34,122 bases of DNA, from positions 1 to 34,122 of the forward strand of contig JAFLLC010000065.1 in NCBI GenBank assembly GCA_019162745.1, in the 5' to 3' direction. A program made the position numbers and the translations under genes. Position 1 is the first letter of the stretch. Every line of letters begins with the position of its first letter. This stretch comes from Deltaproteobacteria bacterium. GTDB lineage: Bacteria; Desulfobacterota; Desulfuromonadia; Geobacterales; Pseudopelobacteraceae. This document shows positions 12,514-20,452 of this stretch, one piece after another. A model generated the notes under the pieces. The model saw only the letters and a list, made by a program, of their open reading frames with translations, did no database searches and was not told the origin of the DNA.

Positions 12514-14124
12514 TTATTCTACAACCTTCCCGATCAGTTTTTTCCAACCGTTTCCTGCCAATTCAACCAAACCGTTCATAGTGCGTGTATAGAACCTGGT
12601 AACAGGAATACTGTTGACCAGCAGCGAACCATTCACCTTCTCTATAGAAACCGGATCGCCGGGAGTACACGCAGATATCTGGTGGTAATATTCACCTGGA
12701 ATACCAAAGAGGAATTTATAGGTTGCTCCTTCAAAGCGGCAGGCGACAATCAGGATAACGACCTCCGGGTGGCCTGTCTTATGATGGCAGCGAACCGTTG
12801 CGGAGGCAAAGGAACCGGCAACGGCTGAGCCTGGAGCCAGCAGAGAGTCAAGAGTAACCCCCTTTGGCTTCATTTTCCCGAGGGATGGGAGTCCCCACGG
12901 TTTAAATTGCTCATGAGGGCGCGTTTCGTAATGATCACTTCGCTCCAGCAGCGTTACGACATTATTATTGATCGGCCCGCCGATGGAATGCGACAGTCCC
13001 ATTGAAAAGCCCCGCTCTCTGATCAGTCGGTGATTTTCAACTATCTGAATCATGCCGGTAGCTCCAAGTGGATGTCCCCTCCCCTTCAGCCCCCCGGTAA
13101 GGTTTGTTGGAAAGGCACCGTTTTCTCCAGTCAGTGAATCATCCAGCAGAGCGTCCATTAACCGCGCCCTGCTGACAATGCCAAGATCGACCATATTTAT
13201 CGGCCCAAAGCCGTTAAAGGGATCATGCATGTTGACATGGAGGTTGCCGGCGAAATCCCGTATATTCTTGATGCCGGCCATTCCGTAGGCATATCCAGCA
13301 GCAATGACGGTCGCAGGGAATGAATGGAAGTAATTACGGTCTGCAATGGTCGGAATATCGGTTGCACTGCCGACTCCGGTAACCCGTACATCCTGTGGAC
13401 GCGAAGTAAGAACAACTGCAGCGACTCCGTCAGACATGGGGCAGAAGTCATGGTACCGCAATGGATACCAATATTTGTAATTTCTGCCATCGGCAATTTG
13501 GCGATAATATTCCTGCAGCTCAATCTGCACATTCAGGTGAGCGTTTGGATTTCGAGCCGCAAAGCGCTGGCTGCGTTGAGTCAGCAGTGCCGAATAGGCT
13601 GTCCACTCTTCATCAGAAAGGCCGAGGCGCTCCTTTAAAGCACGAGCGACCAATCCGCCGCAAGCCGGCATGGTAAGGCCGTATTCTGCTTCATTACGAT
13701 CGATCACCCCGGCAATAATACGGGTTGACTCAAGCGTCGAAGCATCGCTCATCTTTTGTACACCGAGAGCCAGAACAGCGTCATATCTTCCGGATGCGAT
13801 CTCCAGATATGCACTTTCAAACGCTGAAGCGCCAGATGAAGAGGCGGTATCTACAAGTACCGAACGGGCACCGGAAACCCCCAATATTCCGGCAATTTTA
13901 GCGGCTGTATTGTCTACAGCGGAAAACGCCGCCGGATTCTGGCTGCCGACAATCACCGCTTCAATATCACGACTCCGTACCGGGCTGCTGTCAAACACCT
14001 TGCCACTCAATTCTGCTAATTCCAGAAAAGAAAGCTTCTGTTTCTCTTTTCCGTTATACCTCCCTACCGGAGCCATCCATGAAGCGGCAACATAAACTGG
14101 TCGAGGTTTAAATGGCTTTTCCAT
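12514..14124 (-). CDS. Thiolase-fold protein lacking the nucleophilic Cys, with an extra C-terminal domain
   Basis: This 536-residue protein resembles SCP-x/archaeal-type thiolases (acyl-CoA acetyltransferases). Thiolase features are an N-terminal VYVAASWMAPVGRYNG, the loop VDTASSSGASAF (91-102), DFCPMSDGVAAVVLTS (227-241), GRGHPLGATG (348-357) and GLSHSIGG (376-383). The loop normally contains the catalytic Cys three residues before Gly. Here that residue is Ser95 (codon at 13840-13842), while His351 is kept. Residues about 425-536 are an extra, probably beta-rich domain that might be an OB-fold (DUF35-like) domain without zinc cysteines; this is a guess. The start at ATG 14124 was chosen for its GGAGAAAGGG site; upstream codons overlap msrA. 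It lies 67 bases after msrA. Confidence 0.8.
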   Translation of the reverse strand: MEKPFKPRPVYVAASWMAPVGRYNGKEKQKLSFLELAELSGKVFDSSPVRSRDIEAVIVGSQNPAAFSAVDNTAAKIAGILGVSGARSVLVDTASSSGASAFESAYLEIASGRYDAVLALGVQKMSDASTLESTRIIAGVIDRNEAEYGLTMPACGGLVARALKERLGLSDEEWTAYSALLTQRSQRFAARNPNAHLNVQIELQEYYRQIADGRNYKYWYPLRYHDFCPMSDGVAAVVLTSRPQDVRVTGVGSATDIPTIADRNYFHSFPATVIAAGYAYGMAGIKNIRDFAGNLHVNMHDPFNGFGPINMVDLGIVSRARLMDALLDDSLTGENGAFPTNLTGGLKGRGHPLGATGMIQIVENHRLIRERGFSMGLSHSIGGPINNNVVTLLERSDHYETRPHEQFKPWGLPSLGKMKPKGVTLDSLLAPGSAVAGSFASATVRCHHKTGHPEVVILIVACRFEGATYKFLFGIPGEYYHQISACTPGDPVSIEKVNGSLLVNSIPVTRFYTRTMNGLVELAGNGWKKLIGKVVE

Positions 14125-14191
14125 ACAGACCCTTTCTCCGTGGTAAATTGCCAGTTCCAAGGTTCCGCTCACAACCTTAAGTGCTGGCTTG

Positions 14192-14662
14192 CTAAAAGCC
14201 GCAACCGCCACTGTTTTTTTGATGATATTTCTGGTGATATGCTTCAGCCTCCCAGAAAACGGCAGCAGGTACAATTTGCGTGACAATAGTCCGGCGATAC
14301 GTGTGCCTGCTTTCCAACTCGTCACGTGAAGCAAGGGCGGAGTGATGCTGCTCCTCAGTATGATAAAAGATCGCCGAGCGATACTGTTCACCATAATCGG
14401 GACCCTGCCTGTTTATCTGGGTCGGATCATGACACCCCCAGAAAACCTTAAGCAGGTCATCATAGCTGACCTGCAGCGGGTCAAAAGTGATCTCTACCGC
14501 CTCGGCATGGCCTGTATCCAGATTACAGACATCACGATATGACGGGCTGTCTGTATGCCCCCCGCAATAACCGACACGTGTGGAAATAACCCCTGGAATA
14601 TCCATAAATTCCTCTTCTACGCCCCAGAAGCAGCCGGCAGCAAAAGTTGCAATTTCGACCAT
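14192..14662 (-). CDS. msrA: Peptide-methionine (S)-S-oxide reductase MsrA
   Basis: This 156-residue enzyme reduces the S-epimer of methionine sulfoxide, in proteins and free, using thioredoxin. The catalytic motif GCFWG has nucleophilic Cys11, followed by VGYCGG, HAEAVEITFDP and the C-terminal YHQKY. Cys154, three residues from the end, is a likely resolving cysteine. There is no signal peptide, so it is cytoplasmic. Length is normal for the short MsrA form. Upstream lie GGGTTGGGGGTG as ribosome-binding region and an 18-bp near-perfect dyad (14693-14710) that could be an operator. The thiolase-like gene follows on the same strand. Confidence 0.95.
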   Translation of the reverse strand: MVEIATFAAGCFWGVEEEFMDIPGVISTRVGYCGGHTDSPSYRDVCNLDTGHAEAVEITFDPLQVSYDDLLKVFWGCHDPTQINRQGPDYGEQYRSAIFYHTEEQHHSALASRDELESRHTYRRTIVTQIVPAAVFWEAEAYHQKYHQKNSGGCGF

Positions 14663-14692
14663 TTTACACCCCCAACCCTTATAAATCGGGAT

Positions 14693-14710
14693 AACTACGT
14701 TAACGAAGTT
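14693..14710. promoter_or_regulatory. 18-bp near-perfect dyad upstream of msrA
   Basis: AACTACGTTAACGAAGTT reads the same on the other strand except at one symmetric pair of positions. It lies about 30 bases before the msrA start, where a promoter would be expected, so a dimeric repressor or activator could bind here. No regulator is encoded next to it. Confidence 0.45.
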
Positions 14711-14742
14711 CTCTCCGGGTCTTTACGGCAGGTACTGCTGCT

Positions 14743-14768
14743 AAACGGCAAAGGGCCCCGAAGGGCCC
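14743..14768 (-). terminator. Probable yebC terminator
   Basis: Read on the - strand, GGGCCC, loop TTCG, GGGCCC (14768 down to 14753) is followed by TTTGCCGTTT. The stem is short but all GC with a stable TTCG loop. The T-run is interrupted, so efficiency may be moderate. It separates yebC from msrA. Confidence 0.55.
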
Positions 14769-14776
14769 ATTCTCTA

Positions 14777-15520
14777 CTACATCAGTTTTTCCATCTCTTC
14801 CTCAGAAATATCGAAGTTGGCATACACATTCTGGACATCATCGTTATCTTCCAGTTTATCCATTAGCTTCAACATGCTTTCGGCCTGATTCCCTTCGAGC
14901 TTGACCTGTGTCTGAGGGATCATGGTTATCTCAGCAGTCAAATGTTTAAAACCTTTAGCAGCCAACGCCTCGCGCGCTTCGATAAAGGAGGCCAAATCTG
15001 TTGTGACTTCAAAACAATCATCCTGCTCTGAAACATCTTCAGCACCCGCTTCAAGCGCTGCTTCGAAAAGCTGATCGAAATCAACCGACTTGTCATAATC
15101 GATCAGCCCTTTTTTGCTGAATAGCCATGAAACACAGCCAGCTTCTCCCATATTGCCATTACTCTTGGAAAAGATGCTGCGGATATCAGAAACAGAACGA
15201 TTTCGATTATCTGTTAGTACCTCAACCAACACAGCGGTACCACCTGGGCCATAACCCTCGTATATGATTTCTTCGTAGGTAACCCCCTCCATGCCGCCTG
15301 CTCCCTTCTTGATTGCCCGCTCGATGTTGTCCTTCGGCATATTCTCAGCCTTTGCCTTATCTACGGCAGTCCTCAAACGGGGATTTGCCAAAGGATCGCC
15401 ACCACCAAGTTTTGCAGCAACGGAGATTTCTTTGATTAATTTGGTAAAAACTTTGCCGCGCTTTGCATCAGTCGCGCCTTTTTTATGCTTAATAGTACTC
15501 CACTTGTTATGACCCGACAT
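14777..15520 (-). CDS. yebC: YebC/PmpR family protein (TACO1 family)
   Basis: This 247-residue cytoplasmic protein starts [22 protein letters not shown], the signature of the YebC/TACO1 family. Members have been described as DNA-binding regulators (PmpR) and more recently as translation factors that relieve stalling at proline stretches. Three domains are expected, and the conserved [20 protein letters not shown] segment is at about residues 88-107. The ribosome-binding site AAAGGAG lies 9-15 bases upstream of ATG 15520. In many bacteria yebC precedes ruvC; here ruvCA is about 17.5 kb away and yebC stands alone with its own terminator. Confidence 0.95.
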   Translation of the reverse strand: MSGHNKWSTIKHKKGATDAKRGKVFTKLIKEISVAAKLGGGDPLANPRLRTAVDKAKAENMPKDNIERAIKKGAGGMEGVTYEEIIYEGYGPGGTAVLVEVLTDNRNRSVSDIRSIFSKSNGNMGEAGCVSWLFSKKGLIDYDKSVDFDQLFEAALEAGAEDVSEQDDCFEVTTDLASFIEAREALAAKGFKHLTAEITMIPQTQVKLEGNQAESMLKLMDKLEDNDDVQNVYANFDISEEEMEKLM

Positions 15521-15751
15521 CGCTCCTGCTCCTTTGGTTTCCGTATATTTACTTCCGCTTTCAAACCAGATATGAAATTAAGACAGCGTAAAAGCTAAGC
15601 TGTAACGTTAAAAACAAAGACGGACAACTATATAGCGCCTAGATTGTGAATTTTATAATCCAGTTTTTTATTGCCTAAAAAGGCAGGAAATACTAGCATG
15701 CAAAGTCATACCTGTCTAGAGGGATTTTAGCCGTAAAAGGACCTGCCTGAC

Positions 15752-16105
15752 ATGATAAAAGTCTGTAATGCCGCTGTTTTATTTATTATTTCCATGCTCC
15801 TGAACGGCTGCATCACTGCCGTACAGTCCTACCACAGCGATGGTCTACCAATACTTTCACAAGAGGAGCTGATCCGCCCCTACACAAAACTTGGAAGGAT
15901 TCAAGTAACTCGTGAAACATTCGGGTCTGATTATTCGCTGTCACCTGATATTAAAGCATGGGGTCTTGCTGCTCTGCGACAACAGGGTGAACTTATGGGT
16001 GCGGATGCAATCATACTTCCGGAAGTTACCGGATGCACAACTACCTATGGACTCATTCCGTCAGCTGAATACCGTGCTACCGGATTTGCTATTAAATTCA
16101 AATAA
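15752..16105 (+). CDS. Small predicted lipoprotein
   Basis: This 117-residue protein has a signal peptide with hydrophobic core (about residues 7-17) and lipobox LNGC with lipidated Cys20, so it should be an envelope lipoprotein. The mature part contains a GADAIILPEVTG segment (about residues 86-97) and a final beta strand, YRATGFAIKFK. This resembles small lipoproteins of the YbjQ/RcsF-like alpha-beta fold, but I cannot name a family with confidence. Ser/Ile residues after Cys20 do not suggest inner-membrane retention. AAAGGA lies about 12 bases before the start. It is divergent from yebC and followed by the separately promoted tRNA-Cys. Confidence 0.8.
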   Translation: MIKVCNAAVLFIISMLLNGCITAVQSYHSDGLPILSQEELIRPYTKLGRIQVTRETFGSDYSLSPDIKAWGLAALRQQGELMGADAIILPEVTGCTTTYGLIPSAEYRATGFAIKFK

Positions 16106-16117
16106 GCTAAATAGTAG

Positions 16118-16147
16118 TTGACATTACTGCAGAATATTAGTTATAAA
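16118..16147 (+). promoter_or_regulatory. Sigma-70-type promoter for tRNA-Cys
   Basis: A perfect -35 TTGACA (16118-16123) is followed after 18 bases by -10 TATAAA (16142-16147). Transcription would start near 16154, about 12 bases before the tRNA. With the terminator downstream this makes a self-contained tRNA unit. Confidence 0.8.
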
Positions 16148-16166
16148 TATTGCTTGATTGAGTTAT

Positions 16167-16240
16167 GGCGCGTTATCCAAGAGGCTAGGAGCCGGTCTGC
16201 AAAACCGTTAACGTCGGTTCGAATCCGACACGCGCCTCCA
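16167..16240 (+). tRNA. tRNA-Cys (anticodon GCA)
   Basis: The 74-base cloverleaf includes an encoded CCA. The acceptor GGCGCGT/ACGCGCC is perfect and the T arm GTCGG-TTCGAAT-CCGAC is perfect. The anticodon loop CTGCAAA gives anticodon GCA at 16199-16201, with discriminator U as expected for Cys. The anticodon stem CCGGT/ACCGT has a C-U mismatch at its outermost pair (27-43). The D stem is 3 bp (TCC/GGA). Confidence 0.95.
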
Positions 16241-16262
16241 ATCTTATGAATCTGCAGACACA

Positions 16263-16298
16263 AAAGGCCGTGCATTTTAGCATGGCCTTTTTTTTGTT
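16263..16298 (+). terminator. Intrinsic terminator after tRNA-Cys
   Basis: AAAGGCCGTGC (16263-16273), loop ATTTTA, then GCATGGCCTTT (16280-16290) form an 11-bp stem with one G-U pair, followed by a run of T. It ends the single-gene tRNA transcript. Confidence 0.92.
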
Positions 16299-16332
16299 TA
16301 AATCGTGTATCTTCCACCGGGTATCAATAAAA

Positions 16333-17298
16333 TTATAAATCTGCTTTTGTGGCAGAGATAGCGGAGGAAAGCTTTTCCAGCATCAACTTGATATTTGTGC
16401 CACTGACAAGCAGCTTTGCAGCCCGCTCTATATTTTTCATGAATTTTTCAGCCCCATCAGCATCTATCAGAAATGAATTCCCACCATTTTCAGAAATTTC
16501 CTTTTCCACAATACCGGGACCAAGTTTGCCGATGTACTCAGCCGCGATCAACTTCACCTGCTCTTCCAATTCTGCCAGTTTTTGCGATACCAATTTCTTA
16601 TCTCGCTCTTGACGCTCCAGATTTGTTTTGTCAATACCGGATTTATGAAGAGAAACAGAGGTATCCCAGATTTTTTGAATATTTGTAACCTCCAGCAGAT
16701 TCGTCCCCATTAGCTCCTCAGCACTTTTAGTTGAAAACAGATCAATTTTGGCGCCCGGCAGCCCGGCTATTTTCTGTGACTCCGAAGAAGAAGTCTCTAT
16801 ATCGCTTGATCCATCATGAAAAAAACCAAGCGGATTACCGCCTTTATAAAAAATCATGGCTGAATGTTCATCAGTATAGATGCGGAGACAGCCATTCATT
16901 TGATCTTCTTTGACTTTTTCAAGCAGGGTCTTGATGTCGATCAGATTCAACGCCTGGGCTTTGTAGAGGGTTTCTCCTTCCAGGAGGGCATGAATACACA
17001 TGGTGAGATCTTTGGAAAGCTTATAGACATTCAGAGCACCGCTTCCTGTTGTAACCATTAACTCTGTCAGCGCAGAGAGAGCTTCAAAACCTGCCTCCCG
17101 CCTGCCATTCTCCCCTTCCACAAGGACGCTGACAAATTTCCCCGCTTCAAACACCAAAATGGCAGTGCTGGACTGAAACACAAAACTTGCATAGCCGGTG
17201 AAAGCACCATTACTTAGTTTCGCTAAAACATCAGGAAGCTTCAGCTTAGACACTGCCAGGTTTTCAAACAGTGGGCTTCCCTTGGGTAGAAGGAACAT
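16333..17298 (-). CDS. Unknown protein with two PATAN/DUF4388-like repeats
   Basis: This 321-residue cytoplasmic protein has no catalytic motif I recognise. Residues about 22-70 (LPDVLAKLSNGAFTGYASFV, then ILVFEAGKFVSVLVEG) and about 122-172 (IDIKTLLEKVKEDQMNGCLRI, then AMIFYKGGNPLGFFHDG) have the same pattern: a helix, then two strands with an F/Y-x-x-G turn. This recalls PATAN/DUF4388 modules of signalling proteins. A charged coiled-coil-like stretch (about 225-250) leads to a helical C-terminal domain with AAEYIGKLGPGIVEKEI, like domains found after DUF4388 in kinases and regulators. AGGAGG lies 6 bases before the start. The family reading is an inference. Confidence 0.7.
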   Translation of the reverse strand: MFLLPKGSPLFENLAVSKLKLPDVLAKLSNGAFTGYASFVFQSSTAILVFEAGKFVSVLVEGENGRREAGFEALSALTELMVTTGSGALNVYKLSKDLTMCIHALLEGETLYKAQALNLIDIKTLLEKVKEDQMNGCLRIYTDEHSAMIFYKGGNPLGFFHDGSSDIETSSSESQKIAGLPGAKIDLFSTKSAEELMGTNLLEVTNIQKIWDTSVSLHKSGIDKTNLERQERDKKLVSQKLAELEEQVKLIAAEYIGKLGPGIVEKEISENGGNSFLIDADGAEKFMKNIERAAKLLVSGTNIKLMLEKLSSAISATKADL

Positions 17299-17337
17299 CT
17301 GAGCCTCCTGAAATATCTCATTTACGCATAGTTCAAG

Positions 17338-17366
17338 AAACTAATGCAATTTAACAAGCATGTCAA
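17338..17366 (-). promoter_or_regulatory. Candidate promoter of the two-repeat protein gene
   Basis: On the - strand, TTGACA (complement of 17361-17366) is followed after 17 bases by TAGTTT (complement of 17338-17343). The -35 is perfect and the -10 is weak. Confidence 0.45.
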
Positions 17367-17430
17367 ATCTTTACTGTCGAATATAATTAAGAAAATCCCC
17401 CTCCAAAACGGGAGCTGATAAAGATAAACA

Positions 17431-17473
17431 AAAGACACGGGAGGCGGCCTTAACCTGTTCCCGTGCCTTTTTT
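17431..17473 (-). terminator. maeB terminator, possibly bidirectional
   Basis: AAAGACACGGGA (17431-17442) pairs with TCCCGTGCCTTT (17459-17470), a 12-bp stem with one mismatched G-T/A-C type position and a 16-base loop. On the - strand it is followed by TTTTGTTTATC. On the + strand TTTTTT follows. It lies about 30 bases after the maeB stop. Confidence 0.8.
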
Positions 17474-17504
17474 ATAACCGCAGTTATGCGCCCTGCAAAA
17501 AAAA

Positions 17505-19754
17505 TCAGGCCTTTTGAGCATCCACAACAGCGATGGCGGCCATATTTACGATGTCATCAACATTGTCGCCACGCTGCAGAACATGGACCGGTTTGTTCAT
17601 CCCCATCAGAATCGGTCCGATCGCCTCAGCGCCACCAAGGTGATGCAAAAGCTTGTAGCAGATGTTTCCTGAGTTCAAATCAGGAAAGATCAGAATATTG
17701 GCATTTGTTTTCAGTTTTGAGAAGGTAAAGCCCTCCAGCAGCTCCGGCACAACCGCCGTGTCGGCCTGCATCTCACCTTCTATGATCAGGCTTGGCGCAC
17801 GCTCCTTGACAATCTCCACAGCCCGTTGAACTTTTTTGGCCTGCGGGTGATTTACAGAGCCGAAGTTTGAGAAAGAGAGCATGGCTATCCTCGGTTCAAT
17901 ATCAAGCATGCGGACCTTTTCGGCTGACAAGATAGCGGTTTCGGCAAGCTCTTCAGCGGTTGGATCGATCGTTACAGTCGTGTCGGCCAGGAAATAGACC
18001 CCCTTTTTGAAAACCATCATATATAGACCATGAACACTGGACAGGCCCTTTTGTTTGCCAACGACCTCCAATGCCGGGCGGATCGTCTCCGGATAGTGAG
18101 TGTCAATCCCTCCCAGTAGAGCGTCGGCATCTCCCATCCGAACCATCATAGAGCCGAAGTGCGTGCGTGATTTACGACGCAGGAGGCGTTGCGATTCAGA
18201 CAGAGTTAACCCTTTACGCTGACGCAGATAATAGAGCTCCTCGGCATAGCCGTCTGTTAGATTAGAGTCGGCCGGGTCAATCATCGGTACATCAAGTTCT
18301 ATATGAAGCTCTGCCATTTTCTGTACAATTTTCTTCTGATCGCCGATCAGGATTGGCTTGGCGATCCCTTCTTCGACCAGTTCTTTGGCTGCCCTGAGGA
18401 TCTTTTCGTTGTCGCCTTCCGGAAATACAATAGTTTTCGGATCACTCTTGGCCTTGTTAATGATCATGCGCATGATCTCTTTGGACTTGCCTTGAGAGAA
18501 TTCAAGAAGTTCTATATATTTGGCCATATCTTCGATGGGTTGACGGGCAACACCGGTCTCCATTGCTGCTTGAGCTATGGCAGGCGCAACATGCAGCAGA
18601 ACTCTCGGATCGAACGGTTTCGGGATGATATAGTTAGGACCAAAGACAAATTTCTGGTTGCCATAGGCTTTACAGACAGAATCCGGGCATTCCTCACGGG
18701 CTAATTCTGCCAAGGCTTTGACGGCAGCCAACTTCATCTCTTCGTTGATACATGTGGCGCGACAATCGAGGGCTCCACGGAAGATAAATGGAAAACCAAG
18801 TACGTTGTTGACCTGGTTCGGGTAATCAGAACGGCCGGTAGCGATCATGACGTCGCTACGTGCAGCAATAGCATCTTCCGGGGTAATTTCCGGATCTGGA
18901 TTGGCCATAGCAAAAATGACCGGATTTGGGGCCATGCTGGCGACCATCTCTTTAGTAAATGCTCCCTTGACCGAGAGGCCAAAAAGAACGTCAGCTCCTA
19001 CTGCGGCTTCTTCTAATGTGCGGAAATGAGTATTGGCAGCAAAGAGCTCCTTGTAAGGGTTCATCCCCTCAACACGACCTTTATAGATGACACCCTTGGT
19101 GTCACACATAATCATGTTGTCCGGTTTTACACCAAGTGCAATTGCGAGCTTCGCGCAGGAGTTGGCGGCAGCTCCGGCACCGTTGACAACGATACGAATA
19201 TCTTCAATTTTTTTATCAACCAGGTATAGCGCGTTCAGTAGAGCAGCTGATGCAATGATAGCAGTACCATGTTGATCATCGTGGAAGACCGGGATTTTCA
19301 TGGTTTTTTTGAGAGTTTCTTCAATATAAAAACACTCCGGAGCCTTGATGTCTTCCAGATTGATGCCGCCGAAGGTAGGTTCCAGCAGTTGGCAAGCCTT
19401 GATGATCTCATCCGGATCTTCAGTGTCGAGTTCAATGTCAAACACGTCAATGTCGGCAAACCGTTTAAAAAGGATCCCCTTCCCCTCCATAACCGGCTTA
19501 CCGGCAAGCGCGCCAAGATTACCGAGGCCAAGTACAGCGGTACCGTTGGATACAACCGCTATCAGATTGCCCTTGGCAGTGTATTTATAGGCATCCTCAG
19601 GATTTTTCTGGATTGCAAGACAGGGCTCGGCGACGCCAGGTGAGTATGCCAGAGAAAGATCTTCGGCCGTCTGACACGGCTTGGTGGACACAACCTCGAT
19701 CTTGCCTTTGCGGCCGCTTGAGTGATATTCCAGCGAATCTTTAAATTTAGCCAT
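17505..19754 (-). CDS. maeB: NADP-type malic enzyme fused to a phosphotransacetylase-like domain
   Basis: This 749-residue fusion (MaeB family about 750-760) oxidatively decarboxylates malate to pyruvate and links the C4 pool to central carbon and NADPH. The N-terminal malic domain has [25 protein letters not shown] and [11 protein letters not shown]. The Rossmann motif [13 protein letters not shown] follows. The phosphotransacetylase-like part begins near residue 430 ([17 protein letters not shown]). In this fusion family that part is usually regulatory, sensing acetyl-CoA, rather than catalytic. The ATG at 19754 is preferred because GGAGAGA sits just upstream; a second ATG four codons earlier (19766) has no ribosome-binding site. 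A candidate promoter lies at 19839-19868. Confidence 0.95.
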   Translation of the reverse strand: MAKFKDSLEYHSSGRKGKIEVVSTKPCQTAEDLSLAYSPGVAEPCLAIQKNPEDAYKYTAKGNLIAVVSNGTAVLGLGNLGALAGKPVMEGKGILFKRFADIDVFDIELDTEDPDEIIKACQLLEPTFGGINLEDIKAPECFYIEETLKKTMKIPVFHDDQHGTAIIASAALLNALYLVDKKIEDIRIVVNGAGAAANSCAKLAIALGVKPDNMIMCDTKGVIYKGRVEGMNPYKELFAANTHFRTLEEAAVGADVLFGLSVKGAFTKEMVASMAPNPVIFAMANPDPEITPEDAIAARSDVMIATGRSDYPNQVNNVLGFPFIFRGALDCRATCINEEMKLAAVKALAELAREECPDSVCKAYGNQKFVFGPNYIIPKPFDPRVLLHVAPAIAQAAMETGVARQPIEDMAKYIELLEFSQGKSKEIMRMIINKAKSDPKTIVFPEGDNEKILRAAKELVEEGIAKPILIGDQKKIVQKMAELHIELDVPMIDPADSNLTDGYAEELYYLRQRKGLTLSESQRLLRRKSRTHFGSMMVRMGDADALLGGIDTHYPETIRPALEVVGKQKGLSSVHGLYMMVFKKGVYFLADTTVTIDPTAEELAETAILSAEKVRMLDIEPRIAMLSFSNFGSVNHPQAKKVQRAVEIVKERAPSLIIEGEMQADTAVVPELLEGFTFSKLKTNANILIFPDLNSGNICYKLLHHLGGAEAIGPILMGMNKPVHVLQRGDNVDDIVNMAAIAVVDAQKA

Positions 19755-19838
19755 TTTTCTCTCCATTTTTTTAGTTTAGTTAAAAAACCAGCGGGCTTTT
19801 ACGAAACATTACAGCTCAACTTTTACTAAAAGTGAAAA

Positions 19839-19868
19839 ACAATAGGCTTCTTAAAATACTATTGTCAA
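19839..19868 (-). promoter_or_regulatory. Candidate maeB promoter
   Basis: On the - strand, TTGACA (complement of 19863-19868) is followed after 18 bases by TATTGT (complement of 19839-19844). The implied transcript has a leader of about 80 bases containing a short hairpin (ACTTTTACTAAAAGT). Confidence 0.55.
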
Positions 19869-19950
19869 GTAGTTAATTAAGTGGCCTCCAAAAATAACCA
19901 TATTTAAATTCAGCCACATTCTTAACCGCCTGGCACAAGCGCGTTCAGCT

Positions 19951-19997
19951 GAGGCGTAAAGCCCCGAAGCCGATTCGGGCAGACGGCTATTCGCCTC
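19951..19997. ncRNA. Candidate structured RNA element of unknown class
   Basis: GAGGCG (19951-19956) pairs with CGCCTC (19992-19997). Inside, AGCC (19960-19963) can pair with GGCT (19985-19988), and CCGAA (19964-19968) with TTCGG (19974-19978). The apical loop GCCGA can alternatively pair with CGGC downstream, a possible pseudoknot. The fragments AAAGCC and AGACGGC recall the 3' half of cyclic-di-GMP (GEMM) riboswitches, but the 5' half with its GAAA loop is not visible. It could also be a repeat or a simple hairpin. Strand is unknown. Confidence 0.35.
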
Positions 19998-20041
19998 GAC
20001 ACAGAACCCTTACAGGCCAATCAATCATACTGTGTAATCAA

Positions 20042-20070
20042 TTGACTTATTTCCCCACATTAAGTAATAC
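20042..20070 (+). promoter_or_regulatory. Candidate promoter of the small gene and HDOD gene
   Basis: TTGACT (20042-20047) is followed after 17 bases by TAATAC (20065-20070). The -35 is good and the -10 is poor. If used, transcription starts near 20077, downstream of the foldable element. Confidence 0.35.
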
Positions 20071-20113
20071 TTTCCGCTCACTACGGTCAATTAATATGAA
20101 GCAGGAAACCACT

Positions 20114-20452
20114 ATGCAAAAAATACCATTAATGCTCGCCAAAGCGGGAATGATTCTTGCCCGTGATGTTTTTCGCGGCAACTCGCCAATCGGGATGCCG
20201 CTCTGCGGTAAAGGTACCGAGTTAACAGATTCTTTGATTGTCCGCTTTGAGAACATGGATGTCCAGACTGTCCATGTTGAAGGGCACCCTGTCTGGGAAG
20301 AGGGGGAGTGTTCTGTTGACGATCTCCTGCGCCAACTGGATAGCCGTTTCAGCAAAACCCTTCAGGAACCGCTGAATGTCGCATTGTATAATATCTATAA
20401 AGCATACCTGACCAGGTGCATGGGGGGCGACAGTGACAAGCAAGCGCGGTGA
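20114..20452 (+). CDS. Small unknown protein upstream of HDOD
   Basis: This 112-residue protein starts at ATG 20114, chosen because AGGAAA lies 6-8 bases upstream; earlier in-frame starts (from 20042) lack a site and overlap the likely promoter. The N-terminal segment AKAGMILARDVFRGNSPIGMPLCGKGTEL, here residues about 9-37, followed by VQTVHVEGHPVWE, resembles a short beta-rich module found at the N-terminus of HD-GYP and related signalling proteins. No catalytic residues are seen. The gene overlaps the HDOD gene by 20 bases, so the two proteins are translationally coupled and probably work together. The function is unknown. Confidence 0.75.
   Translation: MQKIPLMLAKAGMILARDVFRGNSPIGMPLCGKGTELTDSLIVRFENMDVQTVHVEGHPVWEEGECSVDDLLRQLDSRFSKTLQEPLNVALYNIYKAYLTRCMGGDSDKQAR

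Larger units (their letters stand above)
19755..20113. other. Intergenic region between maeB and the small + strand gene
   Basis: This stretch of about 360 bases has no convincing gene. It holds the maeB promoter candidate, a 15-base palindromic run ACTTTTACTAAAAGT in the maeB leader, a GC-rich foldable element (19951-19997) and a promoter candidate for the next gene (20042-20070). The rest is AT-rich and without features I can see. Confidence 0.6.

Noticed and set aside
12511-12828. Open frame of 105 codons on the + strand opposite the thiolase-like gene
   Set aside because: It lies wholly antisense to a recognisable gene and its translation resembles nothing; it is a shadow frame.
14125-14394. 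N-terminal extension of 90 residues on the thiolase-like reading frame
   Set aside because: It overlaps msrA out of frame, is not thiolase-like, and ATG 14124 has a good ribosome-binding site.
15661-15700. Hairpin GCCT-AAAA-AGGC near a T-run as terminator
   Set aside because: The stem is only 4 bp and it lies upstream of both divergent genes, where no transcript needs to end.
16167-16300. Integration site (att) of a mobile element at tRNA-Cys
   Set aside because: No integrase gene and no repeat of the tRNA 3' end were seen in the window.
19951-19997. Calling the element a cyclic-di-GMP (GEMM-I) riboswitch
   Set aside because: The 5' half with GAAA tetraloop and the closing stem are not visible; only short 3' strings match.
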